The translations under genes were made by a program, and so were the position numbers. 64,000 nucleotides of DNA from RBG-16-66-20 sp964564865 (GTDB taxonomy: Bacteria; Pseudomonadota; Gammaproteobacteria; Burkholderiales; SG8-39). The notes beneath the pieces are model-generated. The model did no database searches. It saw only the letters and a program-made list of their open reading frames with translations, and was not told the origin of the DNA. Positions 41,847 through 48,594 of this stretch are shown piece after piece. The stretch covers positions 4,345-68,344 of the forward strand of contig CAZMDA010000012.1 of assembly GCA_964564865.1 (NCBI GenBank), read 5' to 3'. Numbering within the stretch: the first letter of the stretch is position 1; each line of letters opens with the position of its first letter.

Positions 41847-42652
41847 TGTTTCATGGCCGGGACGAACGGCATTCGCAGAACGCCCGGAAGCGTCGCAATC
41901 GCCTCGGTGTCACGCCATGTCGCGAGACCGATGTCGAGCCGTCCGCTCGGCGCCGGCGTGTAGGTGCCCAGCAGCCGGTCCCACACGGACAGGCAGAATC
42001 CGTAGTTGCTGTTCCTCTCCGCCTCGATGACCGAGTGGTGCGTGCGATGCATGTCGGGCGTCACCAGCACGCCGCGGACCCAGGGCTCCAGCCATGCCGG
42101 CAGCGAAACGTTGGCATGGTTGAACAAGGCGGTGGCATTGAGCAGGATCTCGAACGCCAGCACCGCCAGCACCGGGGCGCCGAGCGCGGCGATGGCGCCG
42201 AACTTGATCGCCGTCGAGAGCACGATCTCGAGCGGATGGAAGCGGATGCCGGTGGTGAGATCGAAGTCCGGGTCGGCGTGATGAACGGCGTGCAGGCGCG
42301 CCAGCGCCGGAACGGAGTGGAACAGGACGTGCTGGAAGTAGATCAGGAGGTCCAGCAGCACGATGGCGGCGGCGACCGCCGCCCACTCCGGTACCGCGTA
42401 GCGGTTCAGGAGCCCCCAGCCTTCCTCCGCGGCAAGCGCGGCGAAGGCCAGCGCAGAGCCCGGAAGCACCACTCTCAGGACCACAGTGTTCAATACAGCC
42501 AGGCCGAGGTTCGCCCGCCAGCGCACGGCCCGCGTCAACCGGGGCGCGCGCGCAGGGGCACGCCACTCCCACAACGCGAGCGCCGCGAAGACCGCCAGGA
42601 AGATGCCCAGCCGCAGCGCCAGTTCCGCGTCCGCCGGGATCGTGAACCCCAT
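41843..42652 (-). CDS. Fatty acid hydroxylase/sterol desaturase-family membrane protein
   Basis: A 269-aa integral membrane protein with the histidine boxes of the di-iron hydroxylase family: HVLFH, HAVHH and HRTHH, then NSNYGFCLSVWDRLLGTY. Hydrophobic helices flank these boxes. Members hydroxylate or desaturate lipids, carotenoids or sterols; the bacterial substrate is not known. The ATG at 42652 (GFTIPADAELALRL) has GAGGCGGG just upstream and follows directly after a palindromic operator shared with the divergent ArsR-rhodanese gene. Confidence 0.9.
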   Translation of the reverse strand: MGFTIPADAELALRLGIFLAVFAALALWEWRAPARAPRLTRAVRWRANLGLAVLNTVVLRVVLPGSALAFAALAAEEGWGLLNRYAVPEWAAVAAAIVLLDLLIYFQHVLFHSVPALARLHAVHHADPDFDLTTGIRFHPLEIVLSTAIKFGAIAALGAPVLAVLAFEILLNATALFNHANVSLPAWLEPWVRGVLVTPDMHRTHHSVIEAERNSNYGFCLSVWDRLLGTYTPAPSGRLDIGLATWRDTEAIATLPGVLRMPFVPAMKQ

Positions 42653-42661
42653 GCCCGCCTC

Positions 42662-42687
42662 ACTATTCAACTAATTGGTTGAATAGT
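42662..42687. promoter_or_regulatory. 26-bp palindromic operator (ArsR-type) in divergent promoter region
   Basis: ACTATTCAAC (42662-42671) and GTTGAATAGT (42678-42687) are perfect 10-bp arms around a 6-bp centre. The element lies between the divergent hydroxylase (42652) and ArsR-rhodanese (42691) starts. The ATTCAA/TTGAAT core is typical of ArsR/SmtB operators. It is the likely autoregulatory site covering both promoters. Confidence 0.78.
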
Positions 42688-42690
42688 AGA

Positions 42691-43368
42691 ATGCGCACCA
42701 GACATATGTCAAGAGACGAGATCGCCAAGCAGCGCCTGTACCAGGCCATCGGCCGCGTCGCCGCGGCCATGGGCAGCGCCGGGCGCCTGCAGCTGCTGGA
42801 GTTCGTCGCCCAGGGCGAGCGCGGCGTGGATGCGCTGGCGGCCATGACCGGACTGTCGGTCGCCAACACCTCCAAGCACCTGCAGGCGTTGCGCGGCGCG
42901 GGACTGGTCAGCGCGCGCAAGGAGGGAACCCGCGTCTACTACTCGCTTGCCGGAGACGATGTGAGCCTGCTGCTTGCCGCCCTGCGCGGCGTCGCCGAGC
43001 ACCGCGCCGCAGACGTCGAGAAGCTGATGCAGGACTGGCTCGCGCACCGGGACGAATTGGAGCCGGTGCCGGCCGGCGAGGTCCTGGACCGGGCCCGGGC
43101 GGGATTGGTCACGGTGCTCGACGTCCGCCCGGAGGAGGAGTACGCGGCCGGGCACCTGCCGGGCGCCGTCAACGTTCCGATCGACAGGCTGGAGGGTTAC
43201 CTCTCGAAGCTGCCGAAGCGCAGGGAGATCATCGCCTACTGCCGCGGGCCCTACTGCCTGATGTCGTTCGACGCGGTGGAGAAGCTCCGCAAGCGCGGCT
43301 TCAAGGCCAAACGGCTGGAGAACGGATACCCGGAGTGGCGGGCGGCGGGGCTGCCGGTGGAGCGGTAG
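42691..43368 (+). CDS. ArsR-family repressor fused to a rhodanese domain
   Basis: A 225-aa two-domain protein. The first half is an ArsR winged helix (AMGSAGRLQLLEFVAQGERGVDALAAMTGLSVANTSKHLQALRGAGLVSARKEGTRVYYSLAG). The second is a rhodanese domain (VLDVRPEEEYAAGHLPGAVNVPIDRLEGYL, with active loop YCRGPYC carrying two cysteines). A repressor sensing persulfide or another reactive sulfur species through its rhodanese Cys is a reasonable inference, as is control of the divergent hydroxylase-DsrE-MFS operon. ATG 42691 is used; ATG 42706 is also possible, and the in-frame TTG 42679 lies inside the operator. Confidence 0.92.
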   Translation: MRTRHMSRDEIAKQRLYQAIGRVAAAMGSAGRLQLLEFVAQGERGVDALAAMTGLSVANTSKHLQALRGAGLVSARKEGTRVYYSLAGDDVSLLLAALRGVAEHRAADVEKLMQDWLAHRDELEPVPAGEVLDRARAGLVTVLDVRPEEEYAAGHLPGAVNVPIDRLEGYLSKLPKRREIIAYCRGPYCLMSFDAVEKLRKRGFKAKRLENGYPEWRAAGLPVER

Positions 43369-43373
43369 CGCCG

Positions 43374-44429
43374 ATGCCTTTGGCGCGAAGTGGGGCGTTA
43401 TACGCGATCGGCGCCGCCGCCCTCTTCGGCGCGAGCACGCCGTTGGCGAAGCTGCTGCTGGGCGAAGTCTCGCCCCTGGTGCTCGCGGCGGCGCTGTACC
43501 TCGGCAGCGGCATCGGCCTGGCGGCATGGATCGCGGTGCGCGCGCGGCTGCCAGGGCGCGAGCCGGCGGCGCCGATCGCGCGGGCCGACTGGCCGCGGAT
43601 CGCGGCGGCCATCGCCGCGGGCGGCGTTGCGGGGCCGATCCTGCTGGTGCAAGGTTTGGCGCGCAGCGACGCTGCCAGCGCCTCCCTGCTGCTCAACCTC
43701 GAGGCGGTCCTGACCGCACTCATCGCGTGGACGGTGTTCCGCGAGAACGTCGACCGGCGCATCTTCGCGGGCATGGTCGCGATCGTCGCCGGCGGCGTCC
43801 TGCTGTCGGTGGATGCCGCGCCGCGCGTCGAAGGTTCCACCGGCCTGCTGCTCGTCGCCGCGGCCTGCCTCGCATGGGCGGTCGACAACAACCTCACGCG
43901 CCGCGTCTCGGGCGGCGATGCCGCGACGCTCGCGTGCCTGAAGGGTCTGGCCGCTGGCGCCGTGAATCTCGCGCTCGCCGCCGCCTTCGGCGCGCCCATG
44001 CCCGCGCCGGCCGGATGGATCGGGGCCGGCCTGCTCGGTTTCGTGGGCTACGGCGTCAGCCTGGTGCTGTTCATCGTCGCGCTGCGCCACCTCGGCACGG
44101 CGCGCACCGGCGCCTACTTTTCCGTGGCGCCGTTTTTCGGCGCGGCGCTTTCCATCGCCGTGCTGGGGGAGCGGCCCGGCGCCGCGTTCTGGCTCGCCGC
44201 AGGCCTGATGGCGCTCGGCGTCTGGCTGCACCTCACCGAGCGCCACGAGCACCTGCATGCGCACGAGGCGATGGCGCACGAGCACGAGCATGTGCACGAC
44301 GAGCACCATCGCCACGCGCACGCGTTCCCGTGGGACGGGCGCGAGCCGCACTCGCACCCTCACCGGCACGAGCCGCTGGTGCATTCGCATCCCCATTTCC
44401 CGGACCTGCACCACCGGCACGGGCACTGA
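43374..44429 (+). CDS. EamA/DMT-family transporter with His-rich C-terminal tail
   Basis: A 351-aa drug/metabolite-type transporter. Ten hydrophobic helices in two EamA repeats end near residue 285 (FWLAAGLMALGVWLHLTER). A tail of about 60 residues follows in which roughly a third are histidines (HEHLHAHEAMAHEHEHVHDEHH, then HSHPHRHEPLVHSHPHF). His-rich tails of this type bind Zn, Ni, Co or Cu in other transporters. Export or buffering of a metal is inferred from the tail and the metal-resistance neighbourhood. ATG 43374 lies 5 bases after the ArsR-rhodanese stop, so the two may be co-transcribed. Confidence 0.88.
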   Translation: MPLARSGALYAIGAAALFGASTPLAKLLLGEVSPLVLAAALYLGSGIGLAAWIAVRARLPGREPAAPIARADWPRIAAAIAAGGVAGPILLVQGLARSDAASASLLLNLEAVLTALIAWTVFRENVDRRIFAGMVAIVAGGVLLSVDAAPRVEGSTGLLLVAAACLAWAVDNNLTRRVSGGDAATLACLKGLAAGAVNLALAAAFGAPMPAPAGWIGAGLLGFVGYGVSLVLFIVALRHLGTARTGAYFSVAPFFGAALSIAVLGERPGAAFWLAAGLMALGVWLHLTERHEHLHAHEAMAHEHEHVHDEHHRHAHAFPWDGREPHSHPHRHEPLVHSHPHFPDLHHRHGH

Positions 44430-44432
44430 CAC

Positions 44433-45098
44433 ATGCTGCGCGCCCTGCTCCTTGCGCTCGCGTGCCTGCCCGTTCCGGCGCCGGCGCAGGAACCCATCGC
44501 GGTCGCCGGGCGCAAGGACCTCGCCGTGCCGGCACCCGCCGCGGGCGCGCCGGCGGGCCTGCGGCTCTCGCTCGCGCTGCTGGAGGACACCGGCTGGGAG
44601 GAGGAGGCCATTGCCGGCGCGGTGCGCGATGCAGCCGCGATCCTCGCCCAGTGCGGCGTCGCGCTCGAGCGCGCCGAGCTGGTGCGCGTGCGCGCGCCCG
44701 GCGTGTTCCGGGACTTCCTCACCCCGCTGTCGCGCAAGCTCGCCGCCGCGGTGCCGCTCGCGCGGCCCGCGATCTGGTTCGTGCGCGACACCCGCCAGCG
44801 CCCGGCGTTCGACGCCGAGGCCATCGGCCGGGGCAACAGCCGCACGCGGCCGGAGCTCGCCGACACCGTGTGGGTGACGCGCGCCACGCGCGACCTCGGC
44901 ATCGCGCTGGCGCACGAGCTGGCGCACGTGCTCATGGACAGCGGCGAGCATTCGGACGAGCCCGGCAACCTGATGCGGGAGGAAACATCCCCTGCGAGCA
45001 CGGCTTTGTCCGCAAATCAATGTGCGCAGCTGCGCGACACCGGAACCGCGAATGGCCTGCTGCAGGCGCCCGAGCGGGCCGGGCAAGGCCGACGATGA
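44433..45098 (+). CDS. Secreted zincin-like metalloprotease-fold protein
   Basis: A 221-aa protein with signal peptide (LRALLLALACLPVPAPAQ). The core has AHELAHVLMDSGEHSDEPGNLM: HExxH zinc ligands, a third His in GEH and a following Met, as in metzincin-type zinc peptidases. Upstream parts (LEDTGWEEEAIAGAVRDAAAILAQCGVALERAELVRV) resemble the beta-strand framework of such domains. Both substrate and true protease activity are unknown. It starts 3 bases after the His-rich transporter, so a role in periplasmic metal or protein quality control is possible. Confidence 0.76.
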   Translation: MLRALLLALACLPVPAPAQEPIAVAGRKDLAVPAPAAGAPAGLRLSLALLEDTGWEEEAIAGAVRDAAAILAQCGVALERAELVRVRAPGVFRDFLTPLSRKLAAAVPLARPAIWFVRDTRQRPAFDAEAIGRGNSRTRPELADTVWVTRATRDLGIALAHELAHVLMDSGEHSDEPGNLMREETSPASTALSANQCAQLRDTGTANGLLQAPERAGQGRR

Positions 45099-45110
45099 CC
45101 GGGCAATGCC

Positions 45111-45142
45111 TTGACTCCGTACCCGGGTACGGAGTGTAAGCT
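45111..45142 (+). promoter_or_regulatory. MerR-type mer promoter/operator
   Basis: A perfect 22-bp palindrome occupies 45114-45135 (half ACTCCGTACCC). It overlaps a -35 TTGACT (45111-45116) and is followed by a -10 TAAGCT (45137-45142), giving the overlong spacer typical of MerR-activated promoters. The TCCGTAC/GTACGGA core matches mer operators. The promoter drives merT at 45151. No merR lies next to it. Confidence 0.85.
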
Positions 45143-45150
45143 CCAGTTCC

Positions 45151-45504
45151 GTGAAGAGCCCCGCCCCCGAATCCGCCTCCATTGCCGCCGGCGCCCTGTC
45201 CGCGCTCGGCGCCTCCACCTGCTGCGTGCTGCCGCTGGTGCTGGTGTCGGTTGGTGTCGGCGGCGCGTGGGTGGCGCAATTGCGCGAGCTGGAGCGCTTC
45301 TATTACGTCTTCGTGGCGGTCGCGCTGGGCGCGTTCGGCTATGCGTTCTACCGCCTCTACGTCAGGCCCGCGCCCTGCGCGCCGGACACCGCGTGCGCGA
45401 CGCCGCAGGTTCGGACCCGGCAGCGGATCGCCTTCTGGGCGACGCTGGTCACCGCGAAGCTTCTCGTGCTCTCGCCGTTCTATGTCCCGTACCTTCTGGG
45501 CTAG
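45151..45504 (+). CDS. merT: MerT, mercuric ion transport protein
   Basis: A 117-aa inner-membrane protein with three hydrophobic helices. Helix 1 contains the vicinal cysteines of MerT (ASTCCVLPLVLV), and a second Cys pair (CAPDTAC) lies in the loop between helices 2 and 3. MerT takes Hg(II) from MerP into the cytosol for MerA. GTG 45151 is the start that keeps helix 1 at the N-terminus. merP overlaps its end by 23 bases. No merA is seen in the window. Confidence 0.9.
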   Translation: MKSPAPESASIAAGALSALGASTCCVLPLVLVSVGVGGAWVAQLRELERFYYVFVAVALGAFGYAFYRLYVRPAPCAPDTACATPQVRTRQRIAFWATLVTAKLLVLSPFYVPYLLG

Positions 45505-45763
45505 CGCGCTCGCCGCGCTCGCGCTCGGCGCGCAGGCCGGCGAGCCGAAGCGCGTCGTGCTCGAGGTGCCGTCCATGAACTGTGCGCTTTGCCCGATCTC
45601 GGTGAAAAAGGCGCTCGAGAAGGTGCCCGGCGTGCTCGCGGCCAAAGCGGACCTGGCGACGAAATCCGCCGAGGCGACGTATGACCCGGACCGGGTCTCC
45701 GTAGAGAAGCTCGCGAAAGCCGTGACGGACGCGGGTTACCCGGCGACAGTGCGGGGACCGTGA
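45482..45763 (+). CDS. merP: MerP-like periplasmic metal-binding protein
   Basis: A 93-aa protein with a signal peptide (SRTFWASALAALALGAQA) and one HMA domain: VPSMNCALCPISVKKALEKVPGV with the CxxC metal site (NCALC), ending DAGYPATVRGP. MerP scavenges Hg(II) in the periplasm and hands it to MerT. The ATG at 45482 lies within the end of merT in another frame; the overlap is small and in keeping with coupled genes. The same frame is open upstream across merT, but there it is only a shadow. Confidence 0.9.
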   Translation: MSRTFWASALAALALGAQAGEPKRVVLEVPSMNCALCPISVKKALEKVPGVLAAKADLATKSAEATYDPDRVSVEKLAKAVTDAGYPATVRGP

Positions 45764-45972
45764 GCGACCCGATTCTCGCGAGCACGCTCACTTGCCCCGC
45801 CTGCGGACACGCGAGCGTCGAGTCCATGCCTACTGACGCCTGCCTGTTCTTCCACGTTTGCGCCGGCTGCGGGACGCGTCTGAAGCCGAAGGCAGGCGAC
45901 TGTTGCGTGTTCTGCAGCTACGGCACGGTGCCCTGCCCGCCGGTGCAGGCGCGGCGCGGCTGCTGCGCCTAG
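45760..45972 (+). CDS. GDCCVxC-motif small Cys-rich protein
   Basis: A 70-aa protein with eleven cysteines: CPACGH, CAGCGT, then GDCCVFCSYGTVPCPP. The last stretch is the signature of the small GDCCVxC family, found near mercury and other metal genes, in some members with selenocysteine. Here all positions are Cys. It probably binds metal or takes part in thiol chemistry with MerT and MerP; no reaction is established. GTG 45760 overlaps the merP stop (GTGA), so the three form one unit. Confidence 0.82.
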   Translation: MSDPILASTLTCPACGHASVESMPTDACLFFHVCAGCGTRLKPKAGDCCVFCSYGTVPCPPVQARRGCCA

Positions 45973-46021
45973 CGCTCGAACGGCCTCCAGTTCCCCGGCG
46001 ACGCCGCCCTCGGCCCCACAA

Positions 46022-46039
46022 TGTAACCGATCGGTTACA
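46022..46039. repeat. 18-bp palindrome TGTAACCGATCGGTTACA, copy 1
   Basis: A perfect 18-bp palindrome in the gap between the converging GDCCVxC gene and the TPR-methyltransferase gene; it includes the stop codon of the latter. The same 18 bases recur at 55673-55690 between another convergent pair. Both strands could form a short hairpin. Confidence 0.8.
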
Positions 46040-47675
46040 AAATGCGCGCCACCACCTGTCCCGTACTCAGCCCGACGCATATATACTCGTATCGCCAGCC
46101 GTACTCGATCACCGCTTCTTGGAACGCACGGAACTCGTGTTCTCTCCAGCCCTCGTACCCGAGGTACTCGTCGAACACGATGACGGTACCGCGCGCGATC
46201 CGGTCCGCGAGCAGCGTCAGCACCTGCCGGGTTGAACTGTAGATGTCGCAATCCACGTTCATGAAGCGCACCGGACCGGGATGCGTCCGCAGGAAGCCCG
46301 GCAGGGTCTGCTCGAACCATCCCCGATGGAGCGTCACGTTGCCGGGAACCGCCGGCATCGCACCCTGCGTCGAATAGCTGCCGCGCGCCTCGGCGCCCCA
46401 GGACTCTGGAAGGCCCTCGAAGCTGTCGAACCCATGGACTTGCGCGCCGCACAGGGCGGCGATCTGGCGGATCGATACGCCGAATCTCACGCCGAATTCG
46501 AGCACCAGGCCATCGGCGCGTGCCGATTGAAGTCCGATGCGAAAAGCGTCGTGAGAGATGCCTGCGAGTTCCGGAAGGGCGTTCGTCGAGGCCTTGACAT
46601 GCCGCCAACCCTCGGCGATCGCGCTCGGTTCCACGGTCCACGACTCCACTGCGCCCACCTGGGCGGCGGCGCCCTCCACGTCGCCCGCATAGTCCAGCAA
46701 GGCGTGGAGATGCACTCTGGCGCGCGCGTCGCCCGGTCGCATCGCAACGACTTTTCTCAGGCAGTCGATCGAAGGGGCCGGATCGCGCGCATCGAGCACG
46801 GCGGAGTGAAGATTGAACAATGCCTCCGGGAAATCCGGCCGCAGGTTCAGCGCCGCCCGCAAGGACTCGATTGCTTCCGCCTTGCGGCCCAGCTCCATCA
46901 GCATTAGCCCCAGGCCGTTGTGCGCTTCGGCGAATTTCGGCTCCAGGGACAACGCCGCGCGGTAGCCATCGGCCGCCTCCTCCACCTTGCCGAAGTCGCA
47001 CAACGCCTTGGCACGATTGACGTGAAAATGCGGATTGCCGGGCGCCAGTTCCAAAGCCCTCTCGAAGAGCTCGATCGCCTCCGCGGGCCTGCCCAGCGCG
47101 CACAGCGCGTTGCCGGCATTGCTGTACGCGAGCGCGAACGCCGGATTGAGCGCGTACGCCCTTCGAAAGCAGTCCAGCGCCGGCATTGGCTCGCCATTGA
47201 GCAGCAGCGCGCCGCCCAGGTTGCCGTGCATCTCCGCGGAATCCGGCGAGCCGGAGACCGCGATCCGAAACTGCGCGATCGCCTCCTCGAATCGACCCTG
47301 CTCAGACTGGAGGATGCCCAGATTGCTGCAGGCCGGGACATAGCCCGCCTCCAGCTCGAGCGCCTTGCGGAAGCACGATTCCGCCTCCCCCGGCCTGCCG
47401 GCCGCCCGATACACCAGGCCCAGGTTGCAGTGATACGCCGCCTCCGCGGGATCGCCCGCGATCGCCTTGACCAGGAAGGCGGTCGCCGAATCGATACGTC
47501 CGGACTGCAGCGCCGTCAGGCCCAGGGCGTTCAGGCCCGCCGGATCACGCGGATCGGTTTCCAGGACCCGCTTGAACGGGTCCGGGTCGATCGCGCTGTC
47601 TCGCGCCAGGCAACAGCGCTTGTACTTCCGTCCACTGCCGCAGGGGCATGGATCGTTGCGCCCGGTCTGTCCCAT
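46035..47675 (-). CDS. SEC-C, TPR and TylF-type methyltransferase fusion protein
   Basis: A 546-aa protein in three parts. Residues 8-22 are a SEC-C zinc motif (NDPCPCGSGRKYKRCC). Residues 35-320 are about eight TPR units (repeated GLxxxxxGRxxEA and ALxLxP). Residues 350-546 are a class I methyltransferase of the macrocin-O-methyltransferase (TylF) family: LVLEFGVRFGVSIRQIA, VHGFDSFEGLPESWG, VRFMNVDCDIYSSTRQVL and the acceptor loop VIVFDEYLGYEG. The methyltransferase likely acts on a sugar, lipid or protein recognised by the TPR part, but the target is unknown. It has no signal peptide. Confidence 0.85.
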   Translation of the reverse strand: MGQTGRNDPCPCGSGRKYKRCCLARDSAIDPDPFKRVLETDPRDPAGLNALGLTALQSGRIDSATAFLVKAIAGDPAEAAYHCNLGLVYRAAGRPGEAESCFRKALELEAGYVPACSNLGILQSEQGRFEEAIAQFRIAVSGSPDSAEMHGNLGGALLLNGEPMPALDCFRRAYALNPAFALAYSNAGNALCALGRPAEAIELFERALELAPGNPHFHVNRAKALCDFGKVEEAADGYRAALSLEPKFAEAHNGLGLMLMELGRKAEAIESLRAALNLRPDFPEALFNLHSAVLDARDPAPSIDCLRKVVAMRPGDARARVHLHALLDYAGDVEGAAAQVGAVESWTVEPSAIAEGWRHVKASTNALPELAGISHDAFRIGLQSARADGLVLEFGVRFGVSIRQIAALCGAQVHGFDSFEGLPESWGAEARGSYSTQGAMPAVPGNVTLHRGWFEQTLPGFLRTHPGPVRFMNVDCDIYSSTRQVLTLLADRIARGTVIVFDEYLGYEGWREHEFRAFQEAVIEYGWRYEYICVGLSTGQVVARIL

Positions 47676-47795
47676 CGTTCCTCCGCCAGTTCGACCTTCG
47701 GCGAACGCGGCGGCACCGCCTGAGCGGTCGCCGCGCAGCCAGATGATCGTCCGCGCGCGGGTACCGCGTGGCCGCGAGTGGACGATCTACGAGGG

Positions 47796-48164
47796 TTACG
47801 CTGACAGGCGGGGTTTGGGAGGATGCTCGGGAATCGCGGCGCTGCAGCGAAGGCAGTGCGGGAACCGGCCGCTCGAGGGGGATGCGGATCCCTCGACCAG
47901 CCCGGCCCCGGAACCGAAGGGGGCCAAGGCGGCCAGATGGGAGAACTGATGTCCCACGCAATCATCGTGGGTGTGGTCGTTCTTGCCGCCCGATGACGGC
48001 TTTCGGTGATGCTCGACCCAAGGCGGCGCGTCGCCGCCCGCCTCCAGGCAATCGCCATGCGCGAGTTCGCCCGCGGCCGCGTCCCAGCTCAACGCCGGCG
48101 AAAGCGCGGTGGCGAGCGAGACCAGCAGGATCAGCCAGGAAACCGAGAACCGTATTCGACGCAT
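47796..48164 (-). CDS. Small His/Cys-rich secreted protein (CzcI/DUF2946-like)
   Basis: A 122-aa protein with signal peptide (ISWLILL-type run ending ALSPALSWDAA). The mature part is rich in His and Cys: HGDCLEAGG, EHHRKPSS, HTHDDCVGHQFSHLAAL and FPHCLRCSAAIP, ending with a proline-rich PEHPPKPRL. This resembles the small CzcI/DUF2946 proteins found beside czc genes, which bind metal in the periplasm and may modulate expression. It is last in the czc operon, after the small periplasmic protein at 48205. Family assignment is by pattern only. Confidence 0.7.
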   Translation of the reverse strand: MRRIRFSVSWLILLVSLATALSPALSWDAAAGELAHGDCLEAGGDAPPWVEHHRKPSSGGKNDHTHDDCVGHQFSHLAALAPFGSGAGLVEGSASPSSGRFPHCLRCSAAIPEHPPKPRLSA

Positions 48165-48204
48165 TCGGTGCGACTAAAGCCGGTTGGCGGGAGTGTCTAT
48201 CGAG

Positions 48205-48594
48205 TCAATGCTTGTGCCCCTTGTGGTCCGCCTTCTGGCCGAGCGAGAACCGAGCCTGTTCGCTTCTCGCGCCCGCGACGCTGAAGCTCACCACCACCTT
48301 GGCGTCCTTCGCCACGCTGAACGGCGCCAGCCCCTTGAGGCCTTCTCCAGCCGGCGCAAGCTCGAGCGTGGCCTTGTCCTTGCCGGAGAGCACGGTGGCC
48401 GTCGCCTTGACGCTTTTGGCGTCCACCGGCTTGTCGGCCTGGTCGCGCACATAGAGCGTCACCTCGCGGTCCTTCACCGTCAGTTCGACGTGAAACTTTC
48501 CGACCTGGACTTCGTGGCCGCCGTGCTTGTCTGACGCCCAGGCGGGCGCCGCCAGGCCCAGCATCGCCGCGAATAGAACAGCTGCTTTCGTCAT
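48205..48594 (-). CDS. Small periplasmic protein downstream of czcA
   Basis: A 129-aa protein: signal peptide KAAVLFAAMLGLAAPAWA, then DKHGGHEVQVGKFHVELTVKDREVTLYVRDQADKPVDAKSVKATATV, an immunoglobulin-like beta pattern, ending in a histidine tail (KADHKGHKH). His clusters at both ends suggest metal binding. Similar small proteins often accompany RND metal pumps. The start ATG overlaps the czcA stop by 4 bases, so translation is coupled. No family name is known to me. Confidence 0.85.
   Translation of the reverse strand: MTKAAVLFAAMLGLAAPAWASDKHGGHEVQVGKFHVELTVKDREVTLYVRDQADKPVDAKSVKATATVLSGKDKATLELAPAGEGLKGLAPFSVAKDAKVVVSFSVAGARSEQARFSLGQKADHKGHKH

Noticed and set aside
45182..45481. Upstream part of the merP frame as an N-terminal extension
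   Set aside because: It overlaps merT in another frame and lacks hydrophobic or HMA features; ATG 45482 gives a proper signal peptide.
46022..46039. The repeated palindrome as a ParB parS site or a MatP matS site
   Set aside because: The sequence does not match the parS core (TGTTNCACGTGAAACA) or matS (GTGACRNYGTCAC).
47676..47795. A further small gene between the TPR-methyltransferase and the CzcI-like gene
   Set aside because: The 120-bp gap shows no start with a ribosome site followed by a plausible product.
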